Below are positions 8,529 to 17,033 of a DNA stretch of 64,000 nucleotides, in pieces; position 1 is the first letter of the stretch; every line of letters starts with the position of its first letter. The stretch is taken from the NCBI GenBank assembly GCA_017983635.1, contig JAGOBA010000002.1, positions 248,001 through 312,000 on the forward strand. Direction: 5' to 3'. The position numbers and the translations under genes were made by a program. This DNA comes from Alphaproteobacteria bacterium. Lineage in GTDB: Bacteria > Pseudomonadota > Alphaproteobacteria > Micropepsales > Micropepsaceae. The notes below the pieces were generated by a model. The model saw only the letters and a list, made by a program, of their open reading frames with translations, did not search any database and had not been told where the DNA came from.

Positions 8529-9874
8529 GCAAAGTCGTACTCAAAGAATGGTTGAAAGAGCGCCGCATCACCGAGATCGAGTTGCTCGTGCCCGACATGG
8601 CCGGCATCGCGCGCGGCAAAATCTTTCCGACCAGCAAGTTCCTGTCCGGTCTCGACAACGACACGCTGCGCTTGCCGGAGAGCGTCTTCGGTCAGATGGT
8701 GACGGGCGCCGACGCCGACACCGAGAACCTAACCTACCAAGCACCCGACATGATCCTGGTACCCGACCCGGACACGATCTGTGTCGTGCCGTGGTACCGC
8801 GAGCCGACGGCGCAGGTGGTCTGCGACTGCGTCAACCGCGACGGCAAACCGAACCCGGTCGCGCCGCGCCAGATCCTGAAGAACATTCTCACGAAATACG
8901 AAGCCAAAGGCTGGCGCCCCGTCGTCGCGCCGGAACTCGAATTCTTCCTCGCGCAAAAGAACATCGATCCCGACTATCCGCTGTTGCCGCCGGCCGGCAA
9001 GTCCGGTCGCCCGCAAACCGGCCGCCAAGCCTACTCGATCGACGCGGTCAACGAGTTCGATCCGCTGTTCGAAGATGTCTACGACTACTGCGAGGCCCAG
9101 GAGATCGGCATCGACAGTCTGATCCACGAAGACGGCGTCGCTCAGGTCGAGATCAACTTCAACCACGGCGACCCCCTCGTGCTCGCGGACCAGACGTTTC
9201 TCTTCAAGCGCACCGTGCGCCAAGCGGCCCTCCGCCACGACATCTATGCGACGTTCATGGCCAAGCCCTACGAGGCCGAGCCGGGCAGCGCAATGCACAT
9301 CCACCAAAGCATCGTTGACAGCTCGAGAGGAAAGAACCTCTTCGCGAACAAGAAGGGCAAGGACACGCGCCTCTTCCTCGCCTACATCGCGGGCCTCCAG
9401 AAATATATGCCGGCGTCGATGCCGCTGATCGCACCTTACGTGAATTCCTATCGCCGCCTCGTGCGCTACCTCTCTGCACCCGTGAACACGCACTGGGGCC
9501 ACGAAAATCGTACGGTTGGCCTGCGCATCCCGGAATCGGAAGCAAAGAACCGCCGCATCGAAAACCGCATCCCCGGCGCCGACGCAAACCCGTATCTCGC
9601 GATCGCCGCCACGCTCGCCTGCGGTTATCTCGGCATGACGCAAAACTTGATGCCGACGAAGCCGATGGAAGGCAACGCCTACGAGTCGATGAAGTACCAG
9701 CTGCCGCGCCACTTGCTCGACGCGATCCAGCGCTTCCGCGGCTCGGCCGACATGCGCGAACTCTTGGGCGAAGCGTTCGTCGACCTTTACTCCGATGTCA
9801 AAAGCTCGGAACACGACGCCTACCAGCAAGTCATCAGCCCCTGGGAACGCCAGCACTTGCTGCTGAACGTCTAA
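8525..9874 (+). CDS. puuA: glutamine synthetase family protein, gamma-glutamylpolyamine synthetase-like (PuuA type)
   Basis: The gene encodes a 449-residue GS-fold ligase. The ATG overlaps the puuD stop (ATGA at 8525-8528), and a longer in-frame start at 8447 lies inside puuD and is unlikely. GS signatures include the metal-binding glutamate in VAPELEFFLAQ, GVAQVEINFNHGDPL, the histidine-rich AMHIHQSI and the ATP-site region ending in NRRIENRIPGADANPYLA. The N-terminus (ITEIELLVPDMAGIARGK) is typical of PuuA/GlnT-like paralogues rather than housekeeping GlnA, and there is no adenylylation-type NLYDLPPEE motif. Probable role: ATP-dependent glutamylation of a polyamine or amine. Confidence 0.85.
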   Translation: MSKVVLKEWLKERRITEIELLVPDMAGIARGKIFPTSKFLSGLDNDTLRLPESVFGQMVTGADADTENLTYQAPDMILVPDPDTICVVPWYREPTAQVVCDCVNRDGKPNPVAPRQILKNILTKYEAKGWRPVVAPELEFFLAQKNIDPDYPLLPPAGKSGRPQTGRQAYSIDAVNEFDPLFEDVYDYCEAQEIGIDSLIHEDGVAQVEINFNHGDPLVLADQTFLFKRTVRQAALRHDIYATFMAKPYEAEPGSAMHIHQSIVDSSRGKNLFANKKGKDTRLFLAYIAGLQKYMPASMPLIAPYVNSYRRLVRYLSAPVNTHWGHENRTVGLRIPESEAKNRRIENRIPGADANPYLAIAATLACGYLGMTQNLMPTKPMEGNAYESMKYQLPRHLLDAIQRFRGSADMRELLGEAFVDLYSDVKSSEHDAYQQVISPWERQHLLLNV

Positions 9875-11409
9875 AGCTCCCAAGGCGCGGTCACCTTGGC
9901 GAACCGCTTCCAGCGCTTCTTGAGCAGCCGGCCCCGATCGCGCAGATGCCCGACATGCCACCCGACCACGACGCCGGCGGCATAGCTGACACCTGGCCCC
10001 GCCGCATCTGAGTGACCGGCCAACATCTCGCCAACGAGCGCGCGTGCCACCGCCGCATCATTCATCTCACCGAGCACATCCTGCACGTCGCTCAATCGCG
10101 ACAGAAATCGTACTGTTCGCTTGGCCGGAAACAGCGACGAAAAGAAGTCGACCGCATAACGCAGCTTCTTCAGCCTAATCCGAAGTGCATGCCGCTTTTC
10201 GACATCGAGTTTGTCAATCCGCTTGCCGAGCTTACGCGCCCGCGCATAGCGCTGCGAAAGCCGCTCAAACGCGAAGTCGCGCGCCGGCACCATCGCTTCG
10301 ACACCGCCGATCGGCACCTGAGACCAGGGTCGTGCAAAGGTCACGGCAGCAAGCTCCAGCGCGAGCCGCCGAAACCGCTCAGACTCCAGCGCCTCCAACA
10401 GTGCATGCCAGGCAATCCGTCGCCGCGAGCGAACCAACGTCGACAACTGCTGCAGCCGATCGTCATCGCCATGCGCGTCCGCCGCGGGCTTCAGCACTTC
10501 GTCCTGAAACACATCGAGATCGCGCGCCACCCCCAACACATCGGCGATCCATCGCACCTCGCGCTCGATCTCTTTCATCGCCTCGCGAAAGGGACCCGCG
10601 AACAGCGAGAACGCACTGCGCAGACGCCGCAAGGCCACACGCATTTGGTGCACACCCTCCGGATCACGCCCCGCCATGACGGCCGGCCAGTTGCCGAGCA
10701 AATGCCGCAAGCAATGTCCGACGATCCGCGCAAACGCATCGTCCGCGCTAGCGCCGGGCGGCAGCCCCAAGCGCCCCGCCATAATCGGTGTCTCGGCACT
10801 CTGGCGCGCAAGCGAATACCCACGCTCTGCCTTGGACTGCAGCGAGAGCGTCAAGCCGCACTCCGCCGTCAGCTCCCGCGCGCACGCAATCAACGCCGGC
10901 ACGTCGCCCTTCAACAGTTCCAGCTCGAACTCCGAAATCGGCAACCGTGCCGTGCCGCAACGAATGTCGCCAACATCGAACGCAGCCTCGATCTCCGTCC
11001 CGCGCTGCGGTCTAAGCAGAATCGTCGTGCGCTTCATCTCGACGCTGAACAGCGCCTTGAGCTCTTCTCCCTTGAGCAACTTAGCGATCCGCTTCCGCAG
11101 CGCCTCATCCGGGATTGCCTCGATCTCAGGCAGCTGCTCGGCGACCTCGGCCTTGATCTCCATCCGCGTCGCAACGTTGACACCGTTGACGGTCTTGATC
11201 GTTTGAACGAAGCCCTTGCCGTCGTTTCGTACGCGCAGAACGAACCCCGCCTCGCGGAGCGTATGGGTCTCCGTATCGAAATAGATCGCCTTCAGCGCCC
11301 GCGTATGCGGCTTCTGTTTGCGGGCGACACGACGCAAAGCCGCAGCCCGCCGCAGACGCGCAAGCGCGTCTTCGGGCCCAACAAACTTGAGCTCCGTTTC
11401 TTGTCCCAT
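9871..11409 (-). CDS. CYTH-CHAD domain protein (inorganic triphosphatase / polyphosphate-binding)
   Basis: The 512-residue protein starts at ATG 11409 (MGQETELKF), the usual CYTH opening with its ExExK metal/phosphate motif; an in-frame extension to 11481 is unlikely. Residues ~1-200 form the CYTH triphosphate tunnel domain. Residues ~225-500 form the CHAD domain, an alpha-helical bundle with conserved histidine and basic residues (GVHQMRVALRRLRSAF, ALRIRLKKLRYAVDFF) that binds polyphosphate. The arrangement matches E. coli YgiF, an inorganic triphosphatase. The C-terminus converges on the GS-like gene, with stop codons overlapping in CTAA. Confidence 0.88.
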   Translation of the reverse strand: MGQETELKFVGPEDALARLRRAAALRRVARKQKPHTRALKAIYFDTETHTLREAGFVLRVRNDGKGFVQTIKTVNGVNVATRMEIKAEVAEQLPEIEAIPDEALRKRIAKLLKGEELKALFSVEMKRTTILLRPQRGTEIEAAFDVGDIRCGTARLPISEFELELLKGDVPALIACARELTAECGLTLSLQSKAERGYSLARQSAETPIMAGRLGLPPGASADDAFARIVGHCLRHLLGNWPAVMAGRDPEGVHQMRVALRRLRSAFSLFAGPFREAMKEIEREVRWIADVLGVARDLDVFQDEVLKPAADAHGDDDRLQQLSTLVRSRRRIAWHALLEALESERFRRLALELAAVTFARPWSQVPIGGVEAMVPARDFAFERLSQRYARARKLGKRIDKLDVEKRHALRIRLKKLRYAVDFFSSLFPAKRTVRFLSRLSDVQDVLGEMNDAAVARALVGEMLAGHSDAAGPGVSYAAGVVVGWHVGHLRDRGRLLKKRWKRFAKVTAPWEL

Positions 11410-11492
11410 CAGCCCAACGGCGAACACCGATTCGCCGATCTCTCCCGCCGCAATTGGCAACCACCAGCGCTGGACCCGCAAGCATCATAAAT

Positions 11493-11510
11493 CCGTCAGT
11501 GAACTGTCAT
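11493..11510 (+). promoter_or_regulatory. Pho-box-like direct repeat
   Basis: CCGTCAG and CTGTCAT are separated by four bases. Against the PhoB consensus of two CTGTCAT repeats spaced by 4 bp this is 12 of 14 matches. It lies 84 bases upstream of the CYTH-CHAD start, but in the inverse orientation relative to that gene. Chance occurrence is quite possible. Confidence 0.2.
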
Positions 11511-11627
11511 AAACACAGCATCTAGGCCGCACGCTGAAATACGCTCTATGGGTTGCGAGCCGTCCGCCCAGCTAGGAATCAAAGCCTTGGCAACGTATTC
11601 CAGTGTTGCGAACCGGCGACGAACACG

Positions 11628-12389
11628 TCACGGCCGCATGGCAATCCCATACTGCGCCATATGGGCTTTTGCCCGCGCGATGGTCGCCTCGCCGAAATGG
11701 AAGATCGACGCCGCCAGCACCGCGCTCGCGTGCCCCTCACGCACCCCGGCAACCAGATGATCGAGCGTGCCCACACCGCCGCTCGCGATCACGGGCACGC
11801 TCACCGCATCCGCAACCGCGCGTGTCAGGGCCAGGTCGTAGCCTTCCTTGCTGCCGTCGCGATCCATCGATGTCAATAATATCTCGCCCGCGCCTAGCGC
11901 CACCACCTCTCGCGCATAGGCAACCGCATCGATCGCCGTCGCATTCCGCCCGCCATGCGTGAAAACCTCGAACCGCTCCGGCCCGACGCGCTTCGCATCG
12001 ATCGCGACGACGACGAGTTGCGACCCGAACTTTTCCGCCGCCTCGCGCACGATCTCGCGCCGGGCCACCGCCGCCGTATTGATCGAAACCTTGTCCGCAC
12101 CCGCCAGTAAGAGCGTGCGAATATCCTCGAGCGTCCGAACCCCGCCGCCGACCGTCAACGGCATAAAGCAAACGTCAGCGGTACGCCGCACGACGTCTAG
12201 TAAAATCCCACGTTTCTCGTGACTGGCTGTAATGTCGAGAAAACAAAGCTCGTCCGCTCCGGCCGCATCGTAGGCGCGCGCAATCTCGACCGGATCGCCC
12301 GCATCGCGCAGGTCGACAAACTTGACGCCCTTAACGACGCGCCCGTCTTTCACGTCCAAACAAGGAATAATCCGCGTCTTGAGCATCAC
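11628..12389 (-). CDS. hisF: imidazole glycerol phosphate synthase subunit HisF
   Basis: The 253-residue (beta-alpha)8 cyclase subunit of IGP synthase joins ammonia from HisH with PRFAR to give IGP and AICAR. The two catalytic aspartates are visible in [18 protein letters not shown] and VVVAIDAKR, and phosphate-binding loops in [10 protein letters not shown] and [11 protein letters not shown]. It overlaps hisA by 4 bases. In many Alphaproteobacteria hisE follows hisF. Here no hisE follows: 218 bases later comes the CYTH-CHAD gene. Confidence 0.97.
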   Translation of the reverse strand: MMLKTRIIPCLDVKDGRVVKGVKFVDLRDAGDPVEIARAYDAAGADELCFLDITASHEKRGILLDVVRRTADVCFMPLTVGGGVRTLEDIRTLLLAGADKVSINTAAVARREIVREAAEKFGSQLVVVAIDAKRVGPERFEVFTHGGRNATAIDAVAYAREVVALGAGEILLTSMDRDGSKEGYDLALTRAVADAVSVPVIASGGVGTLDHLVAGVREGHASAVLAASIFHFGEATIARAKAHMAQYGIAMRP

Positions 12390-13117
12390 CGACCCGCGCT
12401 CGCCAACGCCAACGCCGCCGCGGCATCGACGCGCCCGTCATAAAGCGCCCGCCCGCAAATCGCGCCGGCAATATTGGGATGCCCACGCTCTTTCAGAGCC
12501 TTGAGATCGTCAAGCGACCCAATCCCGCCGCTCGCGATCACCGGGATCACAACGGAATCCGCAATCCCGGCCGTCTCCGCAATGTTCAGCCCAAGCCCCG
12601 TCCCGTCGCGCGCGATGTCGGTGTAGATGATCGCAGCAACCCCCGCATCTTCAAAGCGCCGCGCCAACTCCCGCGCGCTCACGTCGGTCGCCTCGGCCCA
12701 ACCCTCGACCGCCACACGCCCGGCCTTCGCGTCGATCCCAATCACGATGCGCCCCGGATGCGCGCGTGCTGCCTCGCGCACGAGCTGCGGGTTCTTCACC
12801 GCCACCGTACCCAAGATCACCCGCCGTACACCTGCATCCAACCACTGCTCGATCGACGCGCGATCGCGGATCCCACCGCCGAGCTGAACGGGCAGGGCAG
12901 TGCGCCTCAAAATCGAAGCCAACGCCGGGGCATTGCGCGCCATCCCCTGGATCGCACCGTCGAGATCGACAATATGCAGCCACGAAAACCCAAGCGCCGC
13001 AAACGCCTCCGCCTGTGCCGCCGGATCGTCGTTGAACACGGTCGCGCTCGCCATCTCCCCGCGCAGCAACCGCACGCACTTGCCATCCTTGAGATCGATC
13101 GCAGGAAACAAGATCAC
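12386..13117 (-). CDS. hisA: phosphoribosylformimino-5-aminoimidazole carboxamide ribotide isomerase HisA
   Basis: The 243-residue TIM-barrel sugar isomerase converts ProFAR to PRFAR. The catalytic aspartates are in [15 protein letters not shown] and [13 protein letters not shown], and the phosphate-binding repeats are [12 protein letters not shown] and [12 protein letters not shown]. The N-terminal and C-terminal halves show the internal duplication shared with HisF. The gene overlaps hisF downstream and the GNAT gene upstream by four bases each, so translation is probably coupled through the operon. Confidence 0.97.
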   Translation of the reverse strand: MILFPAIDLKDGKCVRLLRGEMASATVFNDDPAAQAEAFAALGFSWLHIVDLDGAIQGMARNAPALASILRRTALPVQLGGGIRDRASIEQWLDAGVRRVILGTVAVKNPQLVREAARAHPGRIVIGIDAKAGRVAVEGWAEATDVSARELARRFEDAGVAAIIYTDIARDGTGLGLNIAETAGIADSVVIPVIASGGIGSLDDLKALKERGHPNIAGAICGRALYDGRVDAAAALALASAGR

Positions 13118-13587
13118 GACGTGAGCTCCAGTTTCATCCCGACATGCGACGCTTTGAAACCGAGTTGCTCGTAGAATCGATGCGCGTCGACTCGAGACTT
13201 ATCGCTTGTCAGCTGCACGATCGAAGCGCCCGCCGCGCGAGCGCGCTCGATCGCGAACGCCACGATCTCTTTGCCGATCCCTTGCCCGCGCAGCGCCGAC
13301 GCCACACGAACAGCTTCAAGCGTCGCGCGCACCTGACCTTGTCGCGACAGCCCATGCGTAACAACGAGTTGAAGGCACGCCACAACGAGCCCGTCTCGCT
13401 CGCCGACAAGAATCTCATTGCCACGCTCCAAAGTCATGGCAGCGAACGCGCGCCTGTACCCCTCTGGCAACGGCGGCCCCAAACGCTCGCGTGCCGCCCC
13501 AAGCTTATCGTCGGCCAACAGGCAAACGATCGCCTCGACATCGCCCGCCTCGGCAAGGCGATAGCGAACAGCGCTCACGGCCGCCAC
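13114..13587 (-). CDS. GNAT family N-acetyltransferase embedded in the his operon
   Basis: This 157-residue single-domain GNAT protein has the acetyl-CoA pyrophosphate loop in [17 protein letters not shown] (~98-114), and the C-terminal strand carries HRFYEQLGF. The N-terminus ([18 protein letters not shown]) is the usual first strand and helix. It lies between hisH (13-base overlap) and hisA (4-base overlap), so it must be co-transcribed with histidine genes. The substrate is unknown. GNATs in this position are seen in other Alphaproteobacteria but have no established histidine-pathway role that I can name. Confidence 0.88.
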   Translation of the reverse strand: MAAVSAVRYRLAEAGDVEAIVCLLADDKLGAARERLGPPLPEGYRRAFAAMTLERGNEILVGERDGLVVACLQLVVTHGLSRQGQVRATLEAVRVASALRGQGIGKEIVAFAIERARAAGASIVQLTSDKSRVDAHRFYEQLGFKASHVGMKLELTS

Positions 13588-14228
13588 CGTGCGAAGTTCT
13601 GCAACAGCTGCAACCCCACCGCCTGGCTCTTCTCCGGATGGAACTGCGTTCCGATCATATTCTCCCGCCCCACGACAGCCGCGATCTCGCCACCATAGTC
13701 GGTCTCGACAATGACATCGCCCGCGTTCGCCGTGCGCAGACAGAAACTATGCACGAAATAAGCATGCGGATCGCCAGCCGCGCTCAAATGCGCGATCACC
13801 GGATGCGCTTTGCGTACCCGCAGCGTGTTCCACCCCATGTGCGGAATCTTGAGCGTCGCGTCCGATGGCGACAGCCGCGCGACATCGCCCGCTATCCAAT
13901 CGAGCCCCTGATGCGTCCCGTGCTCGAGCCCGCGCGTCGCCATCAACTGCATGCCGACACAGATGCCCAGAAACGGCACCCCGCGCCGACGCACCGCCTC
14001 GGTCAACACCTCGACCATGCCCGGCACCGCGCGCAAACCGTTCATACAGTCCGCAAACGCACCAACCCCCGGCAGCACGATACGTTCGGCACGGCGGACG
14101 GCCTCGGCGTCGCTTGTGACCACAACGCGCGCGTCGATGCCTCCATCGCTGACCGCGCGCGCGACGGCCTTCTCGGCCGACCGCAAGTTCCCGGATCCAT
14201 AGTCGATGATGGCGATAAGCCCGCTCAT
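13575..14228 (-). CDS. hisH: imidazole glycerol phosphate synthase subunit HisH
   Basis: The 217-residue class I glutaminase subunit supplies ammonia to HisF. ATG 14228 gives the standard [14 protein letters not shown] start; the frame is open further upstream but without homology. The nucleophile C90 is in [11 protein letters not shown], and the His/Glu pair lies in the C-terminal [11 protein letters not shown]. The final residues overlap the GNAT start by 13 bases. Confidence 0.96.
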   Translation of the reverse strand: MSGLIAIIDYGSGNLRSAEKAVARAVSDGGIDARVVVTSDAEAVRRAERIVLPGVGAFADCMNGLRAVPGMVEVLTEAVRRRGVPFLGICVGMQLMATRGLEHGTHQGLDWIAGDVARLSPSDATLKIPHMGWNTLRVRKAHPVIAHLSAAGDPHAYFVHSFCLRTANAGDVIVETDYGGEIAAVVGRENMIGTQFHPEKSQAVGLQLLQNFARWRP

Positions 14229-14310
14229 AGCTTCATTTCTGTCATGGTCCGCGTATGCGGACCACCCACGTCTTGATCTGCGAAGGTGCGTCCGAAAGTC
14301 GTAAGCCGCC

Positions 14311-14904
14311 TCAAGACCCCAGGCTGCCTTTTGTGCTCGGAACCTGTCCGGCAAAGCGCGAATCCACTTCGATCGCTTGCCGCAGAGCCCGCGCGCACGC
14401 CTTGTAGCAGCTCTCGGCGATGTGGTGGTTGTTCTCCCCGTAGAGGTTCTCGATGTGCAGCGTCAGACCCGCGTTTTGCGCGAGCGCCTGAAACCATTCC
14501 TTGAACAGCTCCGTGTCCATCTCGCCCAGCTTCGCGCGGCTGAACGATACTTTCCAAATAAAGTACGGCCGCGCCGACACATCGACCGCGCCCCGCGTCA
14601 ACGTCTCGTCCATCGGGATCAGCGACTGCCCGAACCGGCGAATGCCCTTCATGTCGCCAAGCGCCTTGGCGATCGCGAGGCCGATTACGATCCCCGTATC
14701 TTCCGTCGTGTGGTGAAAGTCGATATGCGTGTCGCCCTTCGCCCGCACCTTGAGATCGATCGCCGAGTGCTTCGAAAAGCTCTCGAGCATATGGTCGAGA
14801 AACCCGACGCCCGTCGAAATGTCGTAGGTCCCCGTCCCGTCAAGGTCCAAGGTCACGGAAATATCGGTCTCGCGCGTCTTGCGATCGACGCTCGCCTTGC
14901 GCAT
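14311..14904 (-). CDS. hisB: imidazoleglycerol-phosphate dehydratase HisB
   Basis: The 197-residue enzyme removes water from IGP to give imidazole-acetol phosphate. The manganese-binding histidine motifs are visible as [23 protein letters not shown] and [13 protein letters not shown]. The chosen start ([10 protein letters not shown]) matches the family N-terminus and has AAAGG upstream; an in-frame ATG at 14952 would add 16 residues. It is the first gene of the leftward his operon and is divergent from hslV, with 89 bases between the chosen starts to hold both promoters. Confidence 0.95.
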   Translation of the reverse strand: MRKASVDRKTRETDISVTLDLDGTGTYDISTGVGFLDHMLESFSKHSAIDLKVRAKGDTHIDFHHTTEDTGIVIGLAIAKALGDMKGIRRFGQSLIPMDETLTRGAVDVSARPYFIWKVSFSRAKLGEMDTELFKEWFQALAQNAGLTLHIENLYGENNHHIAESCYKACARALRQAIEVDSRFAGQVPSTKGSLGS

Positions 14905-14993
14905 TGGATTTAAGCCTTTCAAGCCCTTTGCGGAGGGGCCTTCGACCGTCATATAGCAGGTGTCCTAATTTTGCGCGAAAGCAGCCCCAACCC

Positions 14994-15545
14994 ATGCTTG
15001 ATGAGAACGATAAGCCCTTGATTTGGCGCCGAACCACGATCCTAGCCGTCCGTAAGGGTGGCCGCGTCGTTGTGGCCGGCGACGGTCAGGTCAGCCTTGG
15101 CCAAACCGTGATGAAGGGCAACGCCCGCAAGGTCCGCCGCCTCGCTCAAGGCAAGGTCATCGCGGGCTTCGCCGGCGCCACGGCGGACGCCTTCACGCTC
15201 TTCGAGCGCCTGGAGGCAAAGCTCGAGCAGCACCCCGGTAACCTCACCCGCGCCGCCGTCGAACTTGCCAAGGATTGGCGCACCGACCGCTACCTCCGTC
15301 GCCTGGAGGCTATGCTCGCCGTCGCCGACGCGACGACGAGCCTGATCTTGAGCGGCTCCGGCGACGTCGTAGAGCCGGAAGACGGCCTGATCGGCATCGG
15401 CTCCGGCGGTAACTACGCGCTCGCCGCCGCCCGCGCCTTGATGCCGTTCGACCTCACCGCCGAAGACATCGCCCGCCGTGCCATGAAAATCGCCGGCGAC
15501 ATCTGCGTCTACACCAACAACGAACTCACGCTCGAAAGTCTGTAA
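14994..15545 (+). CDS. hslV: ATP-dependent protease subunit HslV
   Basis: The 183-residue peptidase subunit of the HslUV (ClpQY) protease is a bacterial proteasome relative that forms double hexamers. ATG 14994 starts a short propeptide before [18 protein letters not shown], where the first threonine is the expected N-terminal nucleophile after processing. Further conserved stretches are [34 protein letters not shown] and [14 protein letters not shown]. It is followed seven bases later by hslU. The spacing and order are the usual ones. Confidence 0.96.
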   Translation: MLDENDKPLIWRRTTILAVRKGGRVVVAGDGQVSLGQTVMKGNARKVRRLAQGKVIAGFAGATADAFTLFERLEAKLEQHPGNLTRAAVELAKDWRTDRYLRRLEAMLAVADATTSLILSGSGDVVEPEDGLIGIGSGGNYALAAARALMPFDLTAEDIARRAMKIAGDICVYTNNELTLESL

Positions 15546-15552
15546 TCGCAAT

Positions 15553-16863
15553 ATGAGTGCTCTAACCCCGCGCGAAATCGTCACCGAACTCGACCGCTAC
15601 ATCGTCGGCCAAGCCGCCGCCAAACGCGCCGTCGCCATCGCACTCCGCAACCGTTGGCGCCGCCAGCAATTGGCGCCCGGCTTGCGCGAAGAAGTGCTAC
15701 CGAAAAACATTTTGATGATCGGCCCAACCGGCTGCGGCAAGACCGAAATCTCCCGCCGTCTGGCGCGCCTCGCGCAAGCGCCGTTCCTCAAAGTCGAAGC
15801 GACGAAATTCACCGAGGTCGGTTATGTCGGCCGCGATGTCGAGCAAATCGTCCGCGATTTGCTCGAGATCGGCATCTCCTCCTTGCGCGAACGCCGCCGC
15901 AAAGACGTGAAGGCCCGTGCCGAAAAGTCCGCAGAAGATCGCGTTATCGACGCCCTTGTCGGCACCAGCGCCGCTGAGTCCACGCGCGACGCGTTCCGCC
16001 GCAAACTACGCGACGGCGACCTGAACGAGAAGGAAATCGAACTCAACGTCGCCGACACCGGCGGCGGCATGCCGCAATTCGACATCCCCGGCATGCCAGG
16101 CGCACAGATCGGCATGATCAACCTGAACGACATGCTGGGCAAAGCGCTTGGCGGCCGTCAGAAATTGCGCAAGATGAAAGTGATTGACGCGCACGCCCCG
16201 CTGATCGCCGAAGAATCCGACAAGCTCATCGACAACGAGGCCTTGATCCAAGATGCCATCCGCTCGGTCGAAAACGACGGCATCGTCTTCTTGGATGAGA
16301 TCGACAAGATCTGCGCCCGCGAGGGTCAAAGCCGCGGCGGCGACGTCAGCCGCGAAGGCGTACAGCGCGATCTGCTGCCGCTCATCGAAGGCACGACCGT
16401 CTCGACGAAGCATGGACCCGTGAAGACCGACCACATCCTCTTCATTGCCTCCGGCGCCTTCCATCTGGCCAAACCCTCGGACCTTTTGCCCGAATTGCAA
16501 GGCCGGCTGCCGATCCGCGTCGAACTGCAAGCACTGACCCGCGACGACTTCCGCCGCATCCTCACCGAAACCGAAGCGAGCCTGATCAAACAGTACAAAG
16601 CGTTGATGCTGACCGAGGGCGTCGAGCTCGACTTCACCGATGACGGGATAGATGCACTCGCTGATTGCGCTGCCGAGGTTAACGCCTCAGTGGAAAACAT
16701 TGGCGCGCGGAGGTTGCAAACGGTGATGGAACGAGTGTTGGAAGAGGTAAGCTTCCACGCCCCCGACAGCTCGGGCGCGCGCATCGTTGTGGACAGGACT
16801 TTCGTGACCCGAGAAATCGGCGCTTTAGCGAAGAATGCGGACCTCTCCCGCTTCATACTTTGA
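15553..16863 (+). CDS. hslU: HslUV protease ATPase subunit HslU
   Basis: The 436-residue AAA+ unfoldase feeds substrates to HslV. It has the N-terminal [17 protein letters not shown], Walker [16 protein letters not shown] (~57-71), an intermediate I-domain (~110-240), Walker [11 protein letters not shown], sensor residues around [12 protein letters not shown], and the C-terminal DLSRFIL tail that inserts into HslV. Length and ending match the family. It is the last gene of the hslVU operon; a small AACCCT/AGGGTT hairpin lies about 70 bases downstream. Confidence 0.97.
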   Translation: MSALTPREIVTELDRYIVGQAAAKRAVAIALRNRWRRQQLAPGLREEVLPKNILMIGPTGCGKTEISRRLARLAQAPFLKVEATKFTEVGYVGRDVEQIVRDLLEIGISSLRERRRKDVKARAEKSAEDRVIDALVGTSAAESTRDAFRRKLRDGDLNEKEIELNVADTGGGMPQFDIPGMPGAQIGMINLNDMLGKALGGRQKLRKMKVIDAHAPLIAEESDKLIDNEALIQDAIRSVENDGIVFLDEIDKICAREGQSRGGDVSREGVQRDLLPLIEGTTVSTKHGPVKTDHILFIASGAFHLAKPSDLLPELQGRLPIRVELQALTRDDFRRILTETEASLIKQYKALMLTEGVELDFTDDGIDALADCAAEVNASVENIGARRLQTVMERVLEEVSFHAPDSSGARIVVDRTFVTREIGALAKNADLSRFIL

Positions 16864-17033
16864 CGCGAGGTCTGTGGATCGCACACCTCACAGGTGAGTT
16901 CAGATCATCGAAGAAAAGTGAGCTCTAACCTGTTGAGAACCCTCGCACTCCGAAGGGTTTCGGTGTACGTTAATATCACTGGGTAGCGCCACCGGATCGA
17001 ATTCCTCCCCCCGGAGTTCACGGCACGGCGCGC

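Noticed and set aside
10012..11490. 492-codon open frame antisense to the CYTH-CHAD gene
   Set aside because: Arg/Gln/His-rich shadow with no domain; the CYTH-CHAD frame has clear family motifs.
16864..17033. Small RNA or promoter pair between hslU and the following gene
   Set aside because: Two small hairpins are visible (CACCT/AGGTG and AACCCT/AGGGTT) but no -35/-10 pair with correct spacing and no recognised RNA.
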